NCBI GenBank assembly: GCA_014534295.1 | Contig: JACVRU010000060.1 | Location: 1 to 10,016, forward strand | Direction: 5' to 3' | DNA: 10,016 nt | From: Thermoleophilia bacterium | GTDB taxonomy: Bacteria; Actinomycetota; Thermoleophilia; Gaiellales; Gaiellaceae | Part shown: piece by piece, positions 1-5,737 of the stretch | Numbering within the stretch: position 1 is the first letter of the stretch | How the letters are laid out: every line of letters starts with the position of its first letter | Made by a program: the position numbers and the translations under genes | Notes under the pieces: generated by a model | The model's input: only the letters and a program-made list of their open reading frames with translations | Databases searched by the model: none | Told to the model about the DNA's origin: nothing

Positions 1-247
1 CCTCCGAGACCTCGCCGAACTTGCGGCCCATGAAGCGCTTGATGGAGAAGATCGTGTTCTGCGGGTTCGTTACCTGCTGCCGCTTCGCGGGGGCGCCCAC
101 GAGCCGCTGGCCGTCCTTCGTGAACGCGACGACGGACGGCGTCGTGCGCCCGCCCTCCGCGTTCGGGATCACTGCCGGCTCGCCGCCCTCGAGCACGGCC
201 ATGCAGCTGTTGGTCGTGCCCAGGTCGATGCCGATTACCTTGCCCAT
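1..247 (-). CDS. dnaK: Chaperone protein DnaK (Hsp70), N-terminal part, cut by window start
   Basis: This is the first 82 residues of the ATP-dependent chaperone DnaK, which binds unfolded polypeptides in the cytoplasm with DnaJ and GrpE. The N-terminus carries the Hsp70 phosphate-1 loop (GIDLGTTNSC, residues 6-15), followed by the conserved EGGRTTPSVVAF segment and the VGAPAKRQ...NTIFSIKRFMGRKF region of the nucleotide-binding domain. The ATG at 245-247 fits the family start exactly. It is preceded by a strong Shine-Dalgarno AGGAGG on the minus strand (258-263, 10 nt spacing), the clearest ribosome binding site among the first genes of the transcription units here. The rest of the gene and any grpE/dnaJ/hspR partners lie outside the window. 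The upstream gap holds a HAIR-like inverted repeat, so heat-shock repression by an HspR-type regulator is likely but inferred. Confidence 0.98.
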   Translation of the reverse strand, partial: MGKVIGIDLGTTNSCMAVLEGGEPAVIPNAEGGRTTPSVVAFTKDGQRLVGAPAKRQQVTNPQNTIFSIKRFMGRKFGEVSE

Positions 248-281
248 CTGCTCTCGTCCTCCTCGTGTTGCGTGCTGAGAA

Positions 282-306
282 AATCTGAGTCGCTTTATAT
301 CAGATT
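282..306. promoter_or_regulatory. HAIR-like inverted repeat in the dnaK promoter region
   Basis: A perfect 7-bp inverted repeat, AATCTGA (282-288) and TCAGATT (300-306), is separated by 11 bp. Read as 7-mer arms with a 7-bp spacer (TCTGAGT, N7, TATCAGA), it has the geometry of the HspR operator HAIR (CTTGAGT-N7-ACTCAAG) and shares its TGAGT and TCA core bases. On the minus strand a -10-like TATAAA (294-299) sits inside the spacer, with a weak -35 (TGGCGA, 317-322) 17 bp upstream, so a bound repressor would cover the dnaK promoter. The element also abuts the -35 of the divergent gene. The repeat is seen directly; the regulator is inferred. Confidence 0.6.
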
Positions 307-333
307 GCGGAGCTTGTCGCCAGTGCGTACAAC
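305..333 (+). promoter_or_regulatory. Promoter of the small membrane protein gene, probably leaderless
   Basis: TTGCGG (305-310) and TACAAC (328-333) are separated by exactly 17 bp and resemble -35 and -10 boxes of the main sigma factor. The -10 ends 6 nt before the ATG at 340, so transcription would start at or within a base or two of the start codon. No Shine-Dalgarno sequence precedes the ATG, which agrees with a leaderless mRNA. The -35 overlaps the right arm of the HAIR-like repeat. Confidence 0.5.
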
Positions 334-339
334 TCCGGC

Positions 340-630
340 ATGGACGGCGAGCTGGTCCGACGCGACGAGGCGCAGGCGGCGCTCGAGGCTCGGCGCGAGC
401 TCGGCCCTGCCTACGAGGACCAGGTCGTCGACGCGCTCGTCGAGAAGATCGAGCAGCGGCTCGAGGCCCGCCGGCCGGCCGCCCGGACGCCGATGCCCGC
501 GATCGTGATCCCCTCGCTGGCGCTGTCGATCCCGCTGATCGCGATCGCCGGTGGGACCGCGGGCGTGCCGGGAGTCGCACTCGTCTGCCTGGCGATCGTG
601 CTGGTGAACTACTTCGCCGCGCGGCGCTAG
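340..630 (+). CDS. Small two-helix membrane protein, unknown function
   Basis: This 96-residue protein has a charged N-terminal cytoplasmic part with a probable amphipathic helix (RRELGPAYEDQVVDALVEKI, residues 18-37), then two predicted membrane helices at about 52-71 and 74-93, ending in a short RR tail. Small actinobacterial membrane proteins with a similar ELG.EYE..LVDSFVERIE-like stretch ahead of a hydrophobic pair are common and uncharacterised; I know no assigned function. It is divergent from dnaK across a 92-bp gap, so it may share heat-shock control, though it has its own promoter. Its TAG stop overlaps the stop codon of the converging transporter in the tetranucleotide CTAG. Third codon positions are strongly GC-biased over its length, which supports real coding. 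Confidence 0.8.
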   Translation: MDGELVRRDEAQAALEARRELGPAYEDQVVDALVEKIEQRLEARRPAARTPMPAIVIPSLALSIPLIAIAGGTAGVPGVALVCLAIVLVNYFAARR

Positions 631-1472
631 CGGAACGCTCCGATCAGGGCGCCCCCCGCGACGATGAGCGCCGCGCCGGCGACGAGCCCCTTCCCGATCA
701 GCTCGGCGCGCCGGATGACGAGCGCCGAGAAGAGCACCCCGAAGAGCGACTCCGTGGCGATGAGCGGCGACACGACCGTCACCCGGCCGCGGTAGTAGGC
801 CTCGAACAGGGCGACGTACGAGAGCCCGAAGAACGCGCCGGCCAGCGCGAACGTCCGCGCGCCGCGGAACGAGAGCCGGCCGCGCGCCATGGTGAACGCG
901 GCCACCAGGAGCGTTCCGGAGCCGAGCGTGGCGACCGCCGCCAGCGAGGCGGGGACGTCGGTGTCGACGGCGAGCCAGCGCAACAGGTTGTCGCGGACGG
1001 CGAAGAGCACCGTGGCGGCGAGGGCGAACGCGTAGCCGACGAGCCGGAAGGTCTCCGGGCGGACGCGCTCCCCCACGAGCAGCGCCCCGCCGGCGACGAT
1101 CAGGACGGCGCCGCCGACGAGCGCGGGCACGAGCGGCTCGTCGAGGAAGAGGAGCGCGAGCGCGACCGAGAAGAGCGGCGCCGTCCCGACCAGCACGGAG
1201 GTCCGGGACGGGCCCGCGTCTCGCACGGCGAGCGTGAACAGGATCTGCGAAGCGCCCGGCGCGACGAGGCCGGCGAGCGCGAAGGGCCAGGCCGAGAGCA
1301 CGTCGTGGAGCCCGTGCGCGAGCGCGAAGACGAGCACGACCGCGAGCGCCGGCACCGCGGTCAGCAGCGCTCCCGCCTCGGCGGACGCCCCCTCTCGCAG
1401 CGCGAAGCGGAGCGCGACGCTCATCGCCCCGAAGAGGACGGCCGAGGCGAGTGCGAGCCCGATCGCCGTCAC
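627..1472 (-). CDS. EamA/DMT-family transporter (second gene of a tandem pair)
   Basis: This 281-residue membrane protein of the drug/metabolite transporter superfamily would export or import small metabolites, but the substrate cannot be read from sequence. Two EamA repeats are visible, each of about five helices: residues ~1-135 (LASAVLFGAMSVALRFAL at the first helix, FLDEPLVPALVGGAVLIVAG at the end) and ~147-280 (YAFALAATVLFAVRDNLLRW, then the final SALVIRRAELIGKGLVAGAA segment). The GTG at 1470-1472 is chosen as start because it overlaps the TGA of the upstream transporter (GTGA). It also places the first helix at the N-terminus, and an AGGAGG lies 11 nt upstream (1484-1489). The same frame stays open far upstream, but that extension is antisense to other genes. 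The two transporters may be paralogues that work independently or as a hetero-pair. Confidence 0.9.
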   Translation of the reverse strand: MTAIGLALASAVLFGAMSVALRFALREGASAEAGALLTAVPALAVVLVFALAHGLHDVLSAWPFALAGLVAPGASQILFTLAVRDAGPSRTSVLVGTAPLFSVALALLFLDEPLVPALVGGAVLIVAGGALLVGERVRPETFRLVGYAFALAATVLFAVRDNLLRWLAVDTDVPASLAAVATLGSGTLLVAAFTMARGRLSFRGARTFALAGAFFGLSYVALFEAYYRGRVTVVSPLIATESLFGVLFSALVIRRAELIGKGLVAGAALIVAGGALIGAFR

Positions 1473-2320
1473 CGGCGCACGAGCCTCCTCAGCGCGTCCC
1501 CCGCCGCCGGCTCGGCGACGGCGATCCCAGCCAGGATCACCGCGCACCCGGCCCAGCCGGCCCAGCCGAGCCGGTCGCCCGCCAGCAGGTAGCCGAACAG
1601 TCCGGCGAACACGGGCTCCATCGCGAAGACGACGGCGACGCGCGTCGCGCTCGTCCGCCGCTGCGCCCACGTCTGCACGAGGAACGCGAGCGCGCTCGCG
1701 AAGACGCCGGTCACGACGAGGGCGCCCCAGACCGTCCAGCCACGCGGCACCGACAGGTCGCCGAGCGCGAGCGCGACGGCCAGGAAGGCGCCGCAGGCTG
1801 CGAGCATCTCCACCTGCGTCAGGCCGACCACGTCGTGGCGCGGCGCCCAGCGCTCCATCAGGACGATCTGGAGCGCGAACGCCGCCGCCCCGCCGAGCAC
1901 CAGCAGATCGCCCTCCGGAGAGCCCGCCTGGACGCCGGTGAGCAGCGCGAGCCCGGCGGTCGCGAGCGCGACGCCGGCCCAGACGAGCGGCCCCGTCCGC
2001 ACGCGGAACAGCGCGAAGGCCAGCACCGGGGTGAAGACGACGTAGAGCCCGGTGATGAACCCCGTCGCCGAGACGGTCGTCCGCTCGAGCCCCGCCGTCT
2101 GGAGCGCGTACCCGGCCGCAAGCAGGAGGCCGAGCACGGTGCCCGCGCGCCAGCTGCCGCGCAGGCGGCCGGCCGCGACGGGCGCGAGCGTGGCGCCGGC
2201 GATCGCGAACCGGACTGCGAGGAACGCGAACAGCGGGTAGATCGCGACCGCGTCCTTGACCTGGACGAAGGTGACGCCCCACACCGCGGTCACGGCCAGC
2301 AGCAGCAGGAGGACGAGCAC
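1469..2320 (-). CDS. EamA/DMT-family transporter (first gene of a tandem pair)
   Basis: This 283-residue protein has ten predicted membrane helices in two EamA domains, about residues 3-130 and 140-272. The first helix carries the typical AVWGVTFVQVKDA signature (10-22), and FITGLYVVFTPVLA and the late VVFAMEPVFAGLFGYLLAGDRLG segment are classic EamA/RhaT-type elements. Substrate is unknown; such proteins move amino acids, nucleotides or other metabolites across the cytoplasmic membrane. The GTG at 2318-2320 starts almost directly at the first helix. There is no Shine-Dalgarno, but a -10-like TACCGT lies 6 nt upstream on the minus strand, suggesting a leaderless transcript. The gene is divergent from pepT (25-bp gap) and overlaps the next transporter by 4 bp, so the pair is one transcription unit. 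Confidence 0.93.
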   Translation of the reverse strand: MLVLLLLLAVTAVWGVTFVQVKDAVAIYPLFAFLAVRFAIAGATLAPVAAGRLRGSWRAGTVLGLLLAAGYALQTAGLERTTVSATGFITGLYVVFTPVLAFALFRVRTGPLVWAGVALATAGLALLTGVQAGSPEGDLLVLGGAAAFALQIVLMERWAPRHDVVGLTQVEMLAACGAFLAVALALGDLSVPRGWTVWGALVVTGVFASALAFLVQTWAQRRTSATRVAVVFAMEPVFAGLFGYLLAGDRLGWAGWAGCAVILAGIAVAEPAAGDALRRLVRR

Positions 2321-2345
2321 CGGCGCACGGTAATGTCCGCGCGCG
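2321..2345. promoter_or_regulatory. 25-bp divergent promoter between the EamA pair and pepT
   Basis: The whole gap is 25 bp. On the plus strand TAATGT (2331-2336) lies 9 nt before the pepT ATG. On the minus strand TACCGT (2332-2327) lies 6 nt before the transporter GTG. The two -10-like hexamers overlap by 2 bp back to back, and any -35 boxes must lie inside the opposite coding sequence. No good -35 match or Shine-Dalgarno is visible for either gene. Both transcripts would be leaderless or nearly so. Confidence 0.5.
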
Positions 2346-3611
2346 ATGGCGGACGACGGCTACCCCTCCGACCTGGCCCGCGAGCTCGCCGGCGACGCCC
2401 TCGAGCGGTTCCTGCGCTACGTCCAGGTGGACACGCGCTCGGATCCGCACTCGACGGCCTTCCCCTCGACCGAGAGGCAGCTCGACCTCCTGCGGACGCT
2501 CGCCGACGAGTGCCGCGAGCTCGGGCTCGACGAGGTCGAGCTGGACCAGCACGGCTACGTGACCGCCACCGTCCCGCCGACCGTCGACCGCGACGTGCCG
2601 ACGCTGGCCTTCGCCGCGCACGTGGACACGTTCCCGGGGGTCACCGGCACGGGCGTGAAGCCCCAGGTCGTCCGCTACGAGGGCGGCGACCTCCCGCTCC
2701 CGGGCGACCCCGCGCAGGTGTTGACGCCGAGGGACATGCCGCTGCTGGACGAGCACATCGGGCACGAGCTCGTGACGGGCGACGGCACGACGCTGCTGGG
2801 CGCCGACGACAAGGCCGGCGTGGCCGAGATCATGGCCGCCGCCGGCTACCTCCTTCGCCACCCCGAGCTCGAGCACGGGCGGATCAGGCTGCTCTTCAAC
2901 CCGGACGAGGAGATCGGCCGCGGCATGGACCGCCTCGAACTCGACCGGCTCGGGGCCGACGCCGCCTTCACGCTCGACGGCGCGCGGCGCGGCGAGCTCG
3001 AGGACGAGACCTTCAGCGCGACGAAGGCGACGGTGACGTTCCGCGGCCGCTCGACCCACACGGGCACGGCCAAGGGCGTGCTGGTGAACGCGATCAAGGC
3101 AGCGGGCGACTTCCTCGCCGCGCTGCCCCGCGACGGCCTCTCGCCCGAGACGACCGATGAGCGGGAGGGGTTCGTCCACCCGGACGAGATCGCCGGCGAC
3201 GTCGAGGAGACGCGGGTGATCCTCATCCTGCGAGACTTCGACGACGAGCAGCTCGAGGGTCACGGGGAGCTCGTGCGACGGCTCGCCGAAGAGGCTGCTC
3301 GCGGCCGGGGCGCCGAGGTCGACGTCGAGATCGTCCGCCAGTACACGAACATGAAGCGGTTCATTGACGATCCCCGCATCCTCGACGCAGCGGAGGAGGC
3401 GATCCGGCGCGCCGGGATGGAGCCGAAGCGCGAGCTGATCCGGGGCGGCACCGATGGCTCGCGCCTCTCCGAGCGGGGCCTGCCTTGCCCGAACCTCTCC
3501 ACGGGCGGCCACGATTACCACTCGCGGCGCGAGTGGATCTGCGTCGCCGACATGGGCGCGGCCGCCTCCACGATCGTCCACCTGGCCCACGTCTGGGCCG
3601 AGCGCGCCTAA
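2346..3611 (+). CDS. pepT: Peptidase T (tripeptide aminopeptidase, M20B)
   Basis: This 421-residue cytoplasmic zinc aminopeptidase releases the N-terminal residue from tripeptides. All M20 dimetal-site residues are visible: His92 and Asp94 in AHVDTFP, the bridging Asp154 in LLGADDKAG, catalytic Glu188 and metal-binding Glu189 in NPDEEIGRG, Asp211 in TLDG, and His392 in DYHSRREW. The spacing between these motifs follows that of E. coli PepT. The dimerisation (lid) domain, including FRGRSTHTGTAKG, lies between about 225 and 335. Length is close to the usual ~410 residues. The ATG at 2346 is the only sensible start, with no Shine-Dalgarno but a -10-like TAATGT close upstream. The TAA stop at 3609-3611 meets the remnant of the converging transglutaminase-like gene. 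Peptide recycling with the neighbouring transporters is possible but only inferred. Confidence 0.95.
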   Translation: MADDGYPSDLARELAGDALERFLRYVQVDTRSDPHSTAFPSTERQLDLLRTLADECRELGLDEVELDQHGYVTATVPPTVDRDVPTLAFAAHVDTFPGVTGTGVKPQVVRYEGGDLPLPGDPAQVLTPRDMPLLDEHIGHELVTGDGTTLLGADDKAGVAEIMAAAGYLLRHPELEHGRIRLLFNPDEEIGRGMDRLELDRLGADAAFTLDGARRGELEDETFSATKATVTFRGRSTHTGTAKGVLVNAIKAAGDFLAALPRDGLSPETTDEREGFVHPDEIAGDVEETRVILILRDFDDEQLEGHGELVRRLAEEAARGRGAEVDVEIVRQYTNMKRFIDDPRILDAAEEAIRRAGMEPKRELIRGGTDGSRLSERGLPCPNLSTGGHDYHSRREWICVADMGAAASTIVHLAHVWAERA

Positions 3612-4239
3612 CCGCCTGAAGACGAGGCTGTGCGGGTCGCGCTCGGCGCCCTCGAGCCGGAGCACCGTGGCGCGGTAGAAGTCCGCGAGCTCGTCGAAGC
3701 GCCCTTGCGCGAGGAGCGCGGCGAGGCCAGTGCTCGATGCGATGGTCGAGGTCGTTCTGGCGCGGCGAGTACGCGTTCACGGTCTCGCGCCAGCGCTCCG
3801 GGTCGCGCTCGAGCAACTCCGCCTCGACTTCCTTCTCGCGCATGACGCGCTCCCAGAAGGCGACCACATGCTCGTGGTTGCCGCGGATGTTGCGGAAGTA
3901 GCCGACCCGGATGCGGACCCGGTGGCCACGCCGGCGGAGGAGCCCCGCGAGGAAATGCGACTCGAGGACGCAGGCACCGACGACACGCTGCTCGGGAAGC
4001 CGCTCGACGCTCAGCGTCCCCGGCGGAACGCTCGAGAGCGCAGCCAGGATCGCGTCGAGCCGCGGAGGCCACACGCGCGGCAAGGACGGCCAAAGCTCAC
4101 GGCGGACCCCGAGACGCGGCAGCAGGTTGTGGTGAATCGTCTGAGCCCGCGCGACCGACGCGATCGCCCGCGGCTCCTCCGGCAAGTCGCCGAGCATCGC
4201 GGCGCGTTCACCCGGATCCGTGAAGCGACTGAGCGCCAT
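3608..4239 (-). pseudogene. Transglutaminase-like protein, reading frame broken near 3726
   Basis: From ATG 4239 the frame encodes 171 residues resembling bacterial transglutaminase-like (papain-fold) proteins: RVVGACVLESHFLAGLLRRRGHRVRIRVGYF (85-115) with a candidate nucleophile Cys90, then NHEHVVAFW with candidate His122/His124, and an Asp-rich NDLDHRIEHW (162-171). After Trp171 the original frame becomes an Arg/Ala-rich shadow. Removing one C within positions 3725-3726 restores a convincing continuation (LAALLAQGRFDELADFYRATV...), 38 codons with strong GC third-position bias. That continuation reaches codon TTA, exactly antisense to the pepT stop. In the restored frame there is still no stop; a TAG lies one base out of phase at 3608-3610. 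So either two indels occurred or the true 3' end is unclear. This could be a real pseudogene or an assembly error. Function and substrate are unknown. Confidence 0.65.
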
Positions 4240-4259
4240 GCCGTGGCTACCCTAAGCCG
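4240..4259. promoter_or_regulatory. 20-bp symmetric divergent promoter between the transglutaminase-like gene and moaA
   Basis: The gap is only 20 bp. TACCCT (4248-4253) on the plus strand ends 6 nt before the moaA ATG. TAGGGT (4254-4249) on the minus strand ends 9 nt before the other ATG. Both hexamers fit the actinobacterial -10 pattern TANNNT and overlap almost completely in the heptamer TACCCTA. Neither gene has a Shine-Dalgarno, so both mRNAs are probably leaderless. -35 boxes are not recognisable. Confidence 0.55.
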
Positions 4260-5261
4260 ATGATCGCCGACCGCCTCGCACGTCCCGTCCGCGACCTCCG
4301 CATCTCGGTCACCGACCGCTGCAACTTTCGCTGCGTCTACTGCATGCCGAAGGAGGTCTTCGGCCGCGACTACGCATTCCTGCCGCGGGCCGAGCTGCTG
4401 ACGTTCGAGGAGATCGAGCGGGTCGCGCGCGCGTTCGTCGCCCACGGCGTCGAGAAGATCCGCATCACCGGAGGCGAGCCGCTCGTGCGCCGCGAGCTCG
4501 AGCGGCTCGTCGCGAAGCTCGCGGCGTGCGGGCCGCTCGACCTCACCCTGACGACGAACGGCGCCCTCCTGGCACAGAAGGCGCAGGCGCTCGCGGACGC
4601 AGGTCTCACCCGCGTCACGGTCAGCCTCGACTCCCTCGACGACGCGACCTTCCGTGCGATGAACGACGTCGACTTCGCCGTCGACCGGGTGCTCGAGGGG
4701 ATCGAGGCGGCCGCGGCAGCCGGCCTCGTGCCCGTGAAGGTGAACGTCGTGGTCAAGCGGGGCCTGAACGAGGACGGGATCGTCGAGCTCGCGCGGCACT
4801 TCCGGGGAAGCGGGCACGTCCTGCGGTTCATCGAGTACATGGACGTCGGCCACACGAACGGGTGGCGGCTGGACGACGTCGTCCCGGCCGCGGAGATCGT
4901 CCGCATGGTCGGGGACGCGTTCCCCCTCGAGCCCGTCGAGCCCGCCTACCGCGGGGAGGTCGCACGGCGTTACCGCTACCTCGACGGCGCGGGGGAGGTC
5001 GGCGTGATCGCCTCCGTGACGCAGCCCTTCTGCGGCGACTGCACGCGGGCCCGGCTCTCCGCCGACGGGAAGCTCTACACGTGCCTCTTCGCAGTCCGGG
5101 GCCACGATCTGCGGGCACTCGTCCGCGGCGGCGCCTCCGACGAGGAGCTCGCCGAGGCGATCGCCGGCGTCTGGCGCGTGCGGCACGACCGCTACTCCGA
5201 GCTCCGCAGCGCCGAGACGGCCGCGCTGGAGAAGGTCGAGATGTCCTACATCGGCGGGTGA
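4260..5261 (+). CDS. moaA: GTP 3',8-cyclase MoaA (molybdenum cofactor biosynthesis)
   Basis: This 333-residue radical-SAM enzyme catalyses the first step of molybdenum cofactor synthesis: GTP is converted to 3',8-cyclo-7,8-dihydro-GTP, which MoaC turns into cyclic pyranopterin phosphate. The N-terminal [4Fe-4S] motif CNFRCVYC (Cys21, Cys25, Cys28) binds the cluster and SAM, and ITGGEPL (69-75) is the SAM-contacting GGEP motif. The second cluster ligands are Cys258, Cys261 and Cys275 (CGDC...TC). The C-terminal Gly-Gly (332-333), needed for activity in the family, is present. Length is typical. ATG 4260 puts the Cys motif at the usual position. It has a near-leaderless promoter upstream, and its TGA overlaps the GTG of the GNAT gene. 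No other moa/moe gene is in the window, so the pathway must be completed elsewhere. Confidence 0.97.
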   Translation: MIADRLARPVRDLRISVTDRCNFRCVYCMPKEVFGRDYAFLPRAELLTFEEIERVARAFVAHGVEKIRITGGEPLVRRELERLVAKLAACGPLDLTLTTNGALLAQKAQALADAGLTRVTVSLDSLDDATFRAMNDVDFAVDRVLEGIEAAAAAGLVPVKVNVVVKRGLNEDGIVELARHFRGSGHVLRFIEYMDVGHTNGWRLDDVVPAAEIVRMVGDAFPLEPVEPAYRGEVARRYRYLDGAGEVGVIASVTQPFCGDCTRARLSADGKLYTCLFAVRGHDLRALVRGGASDEELAEAIAGVWRVRHDRYSELRSAETAALEKVEMSYIGG

Positions 5262-5737
5262 CAGTCCGCGGCTTCCGGGCGTCGATCGCGAGGCCTGCCG
5301 CCGCGCTCTGGGTCGAGCTGACCGAGTGGCACCGCCAGATCTACGCAGCGCCGGAGATCGGCGGCGACGACCCGGGCGCGGCGTTCGACGAGCATCTCGA
5401 GCGCATCGGGCCCGAGAACCTCTGGGTCGCGGAGGAGGGGGGGCGCGTCGTCGGCCTGGCCGGCCTGATCCGGGGCGGCGAGGACCTCGAGCTCGAGCCC
5501 GTGGTCGTCAGCGAGTCGTGCCGCGGCCGCGGGATCGGCCGCGCGCTCGCGGGGGCCGTGCTAGCGGCAGCCGGGGACGCGCCCGTGATCGTCCGCCCGG
5601 TCGGCCGCAACGCCGAAGCGATTCGCTTCTTCCATTCAGTCGGGTTCGACGTCCTCTCGCGCGTCGAGCTGCTGCGTCATGCGTGGGACCGCTGGCAGCC
5701 CGCCGAGCGGATCGCCGACCGCGTCTTCCGCGCTTAG
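5258..5737 (+). CDS. GNAT-family N-acetyltransferase
   Basis: This 159-residue cytoplasmic protein has the GCN5-related acetyltransferase fold, which transfers an acetyl group from acetyl-CoA to an amine; the substrate is unknown. Motif A is visible as LEPVVVSESCRGRGIGRALAGAV (about 76-98), with the R-G-R-G-I-G pyrophosphate loop. The C-terminal motif B is GRNAEAIRFFHSVGFDVLSRVEL. The frame is open far upstream, inside moaA. The GTG at 5258 is chosen because it overlaps the moaA stop (GTGA) and gives a full-length single GNAT domain; translational coupling to moaA is likely. No Shine-Dalgarno is seen. Its last 102 bases, including motif B codons, are antisense to the end of the adenylate cyclase gene. 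A link to molybdenum cofactor synthesis is not implied by the family. Confidence 0.86.
   Translation: MTVRGFRASIARPAAALWVELTEWHRQIYAAPEIGGDDPGAAFDEHLERIGPENLWVAEEGGRVVGLAGLIRGGEDLELEPVVVSESCRGRGIGRALAGAVLAAAGDAPVIVRPVGRNAEAIRFFHSVGFDVLSRVELLRHAWDRWQPAERIADRVFRA

Noticed and set aside
1451..3160. 569-codon plus-strand open frame
   Set aside because: Arg/Pro/Ala-rich composition, antisense to the transporters and out of frame with pepT, whose catalytic motifs are intact.
627..3665. 1012-codon minus-strand open frame covering the EamA pair and pepT
   Set aside because: Only its last 281 codons (the transporter from 1472) and a short bit near 3611-3665 look like protein. Over pepT it is the codon-aligned antisense frame, where GC-rich codons rarely give stops.
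4011..5186. 391-codon minus-strand open frame antisense to moaA
   Set aside because: No recognisable motif; His/Asp/Val-rich antisense shadow of a clearly real MoaA.
4526..5257. Upstream extension of the GNAT frame through moaA
   Set aside because: Arg-rich low-complexity shadow; the GTG at 5258 overlapping the moaA stop is the natural start.
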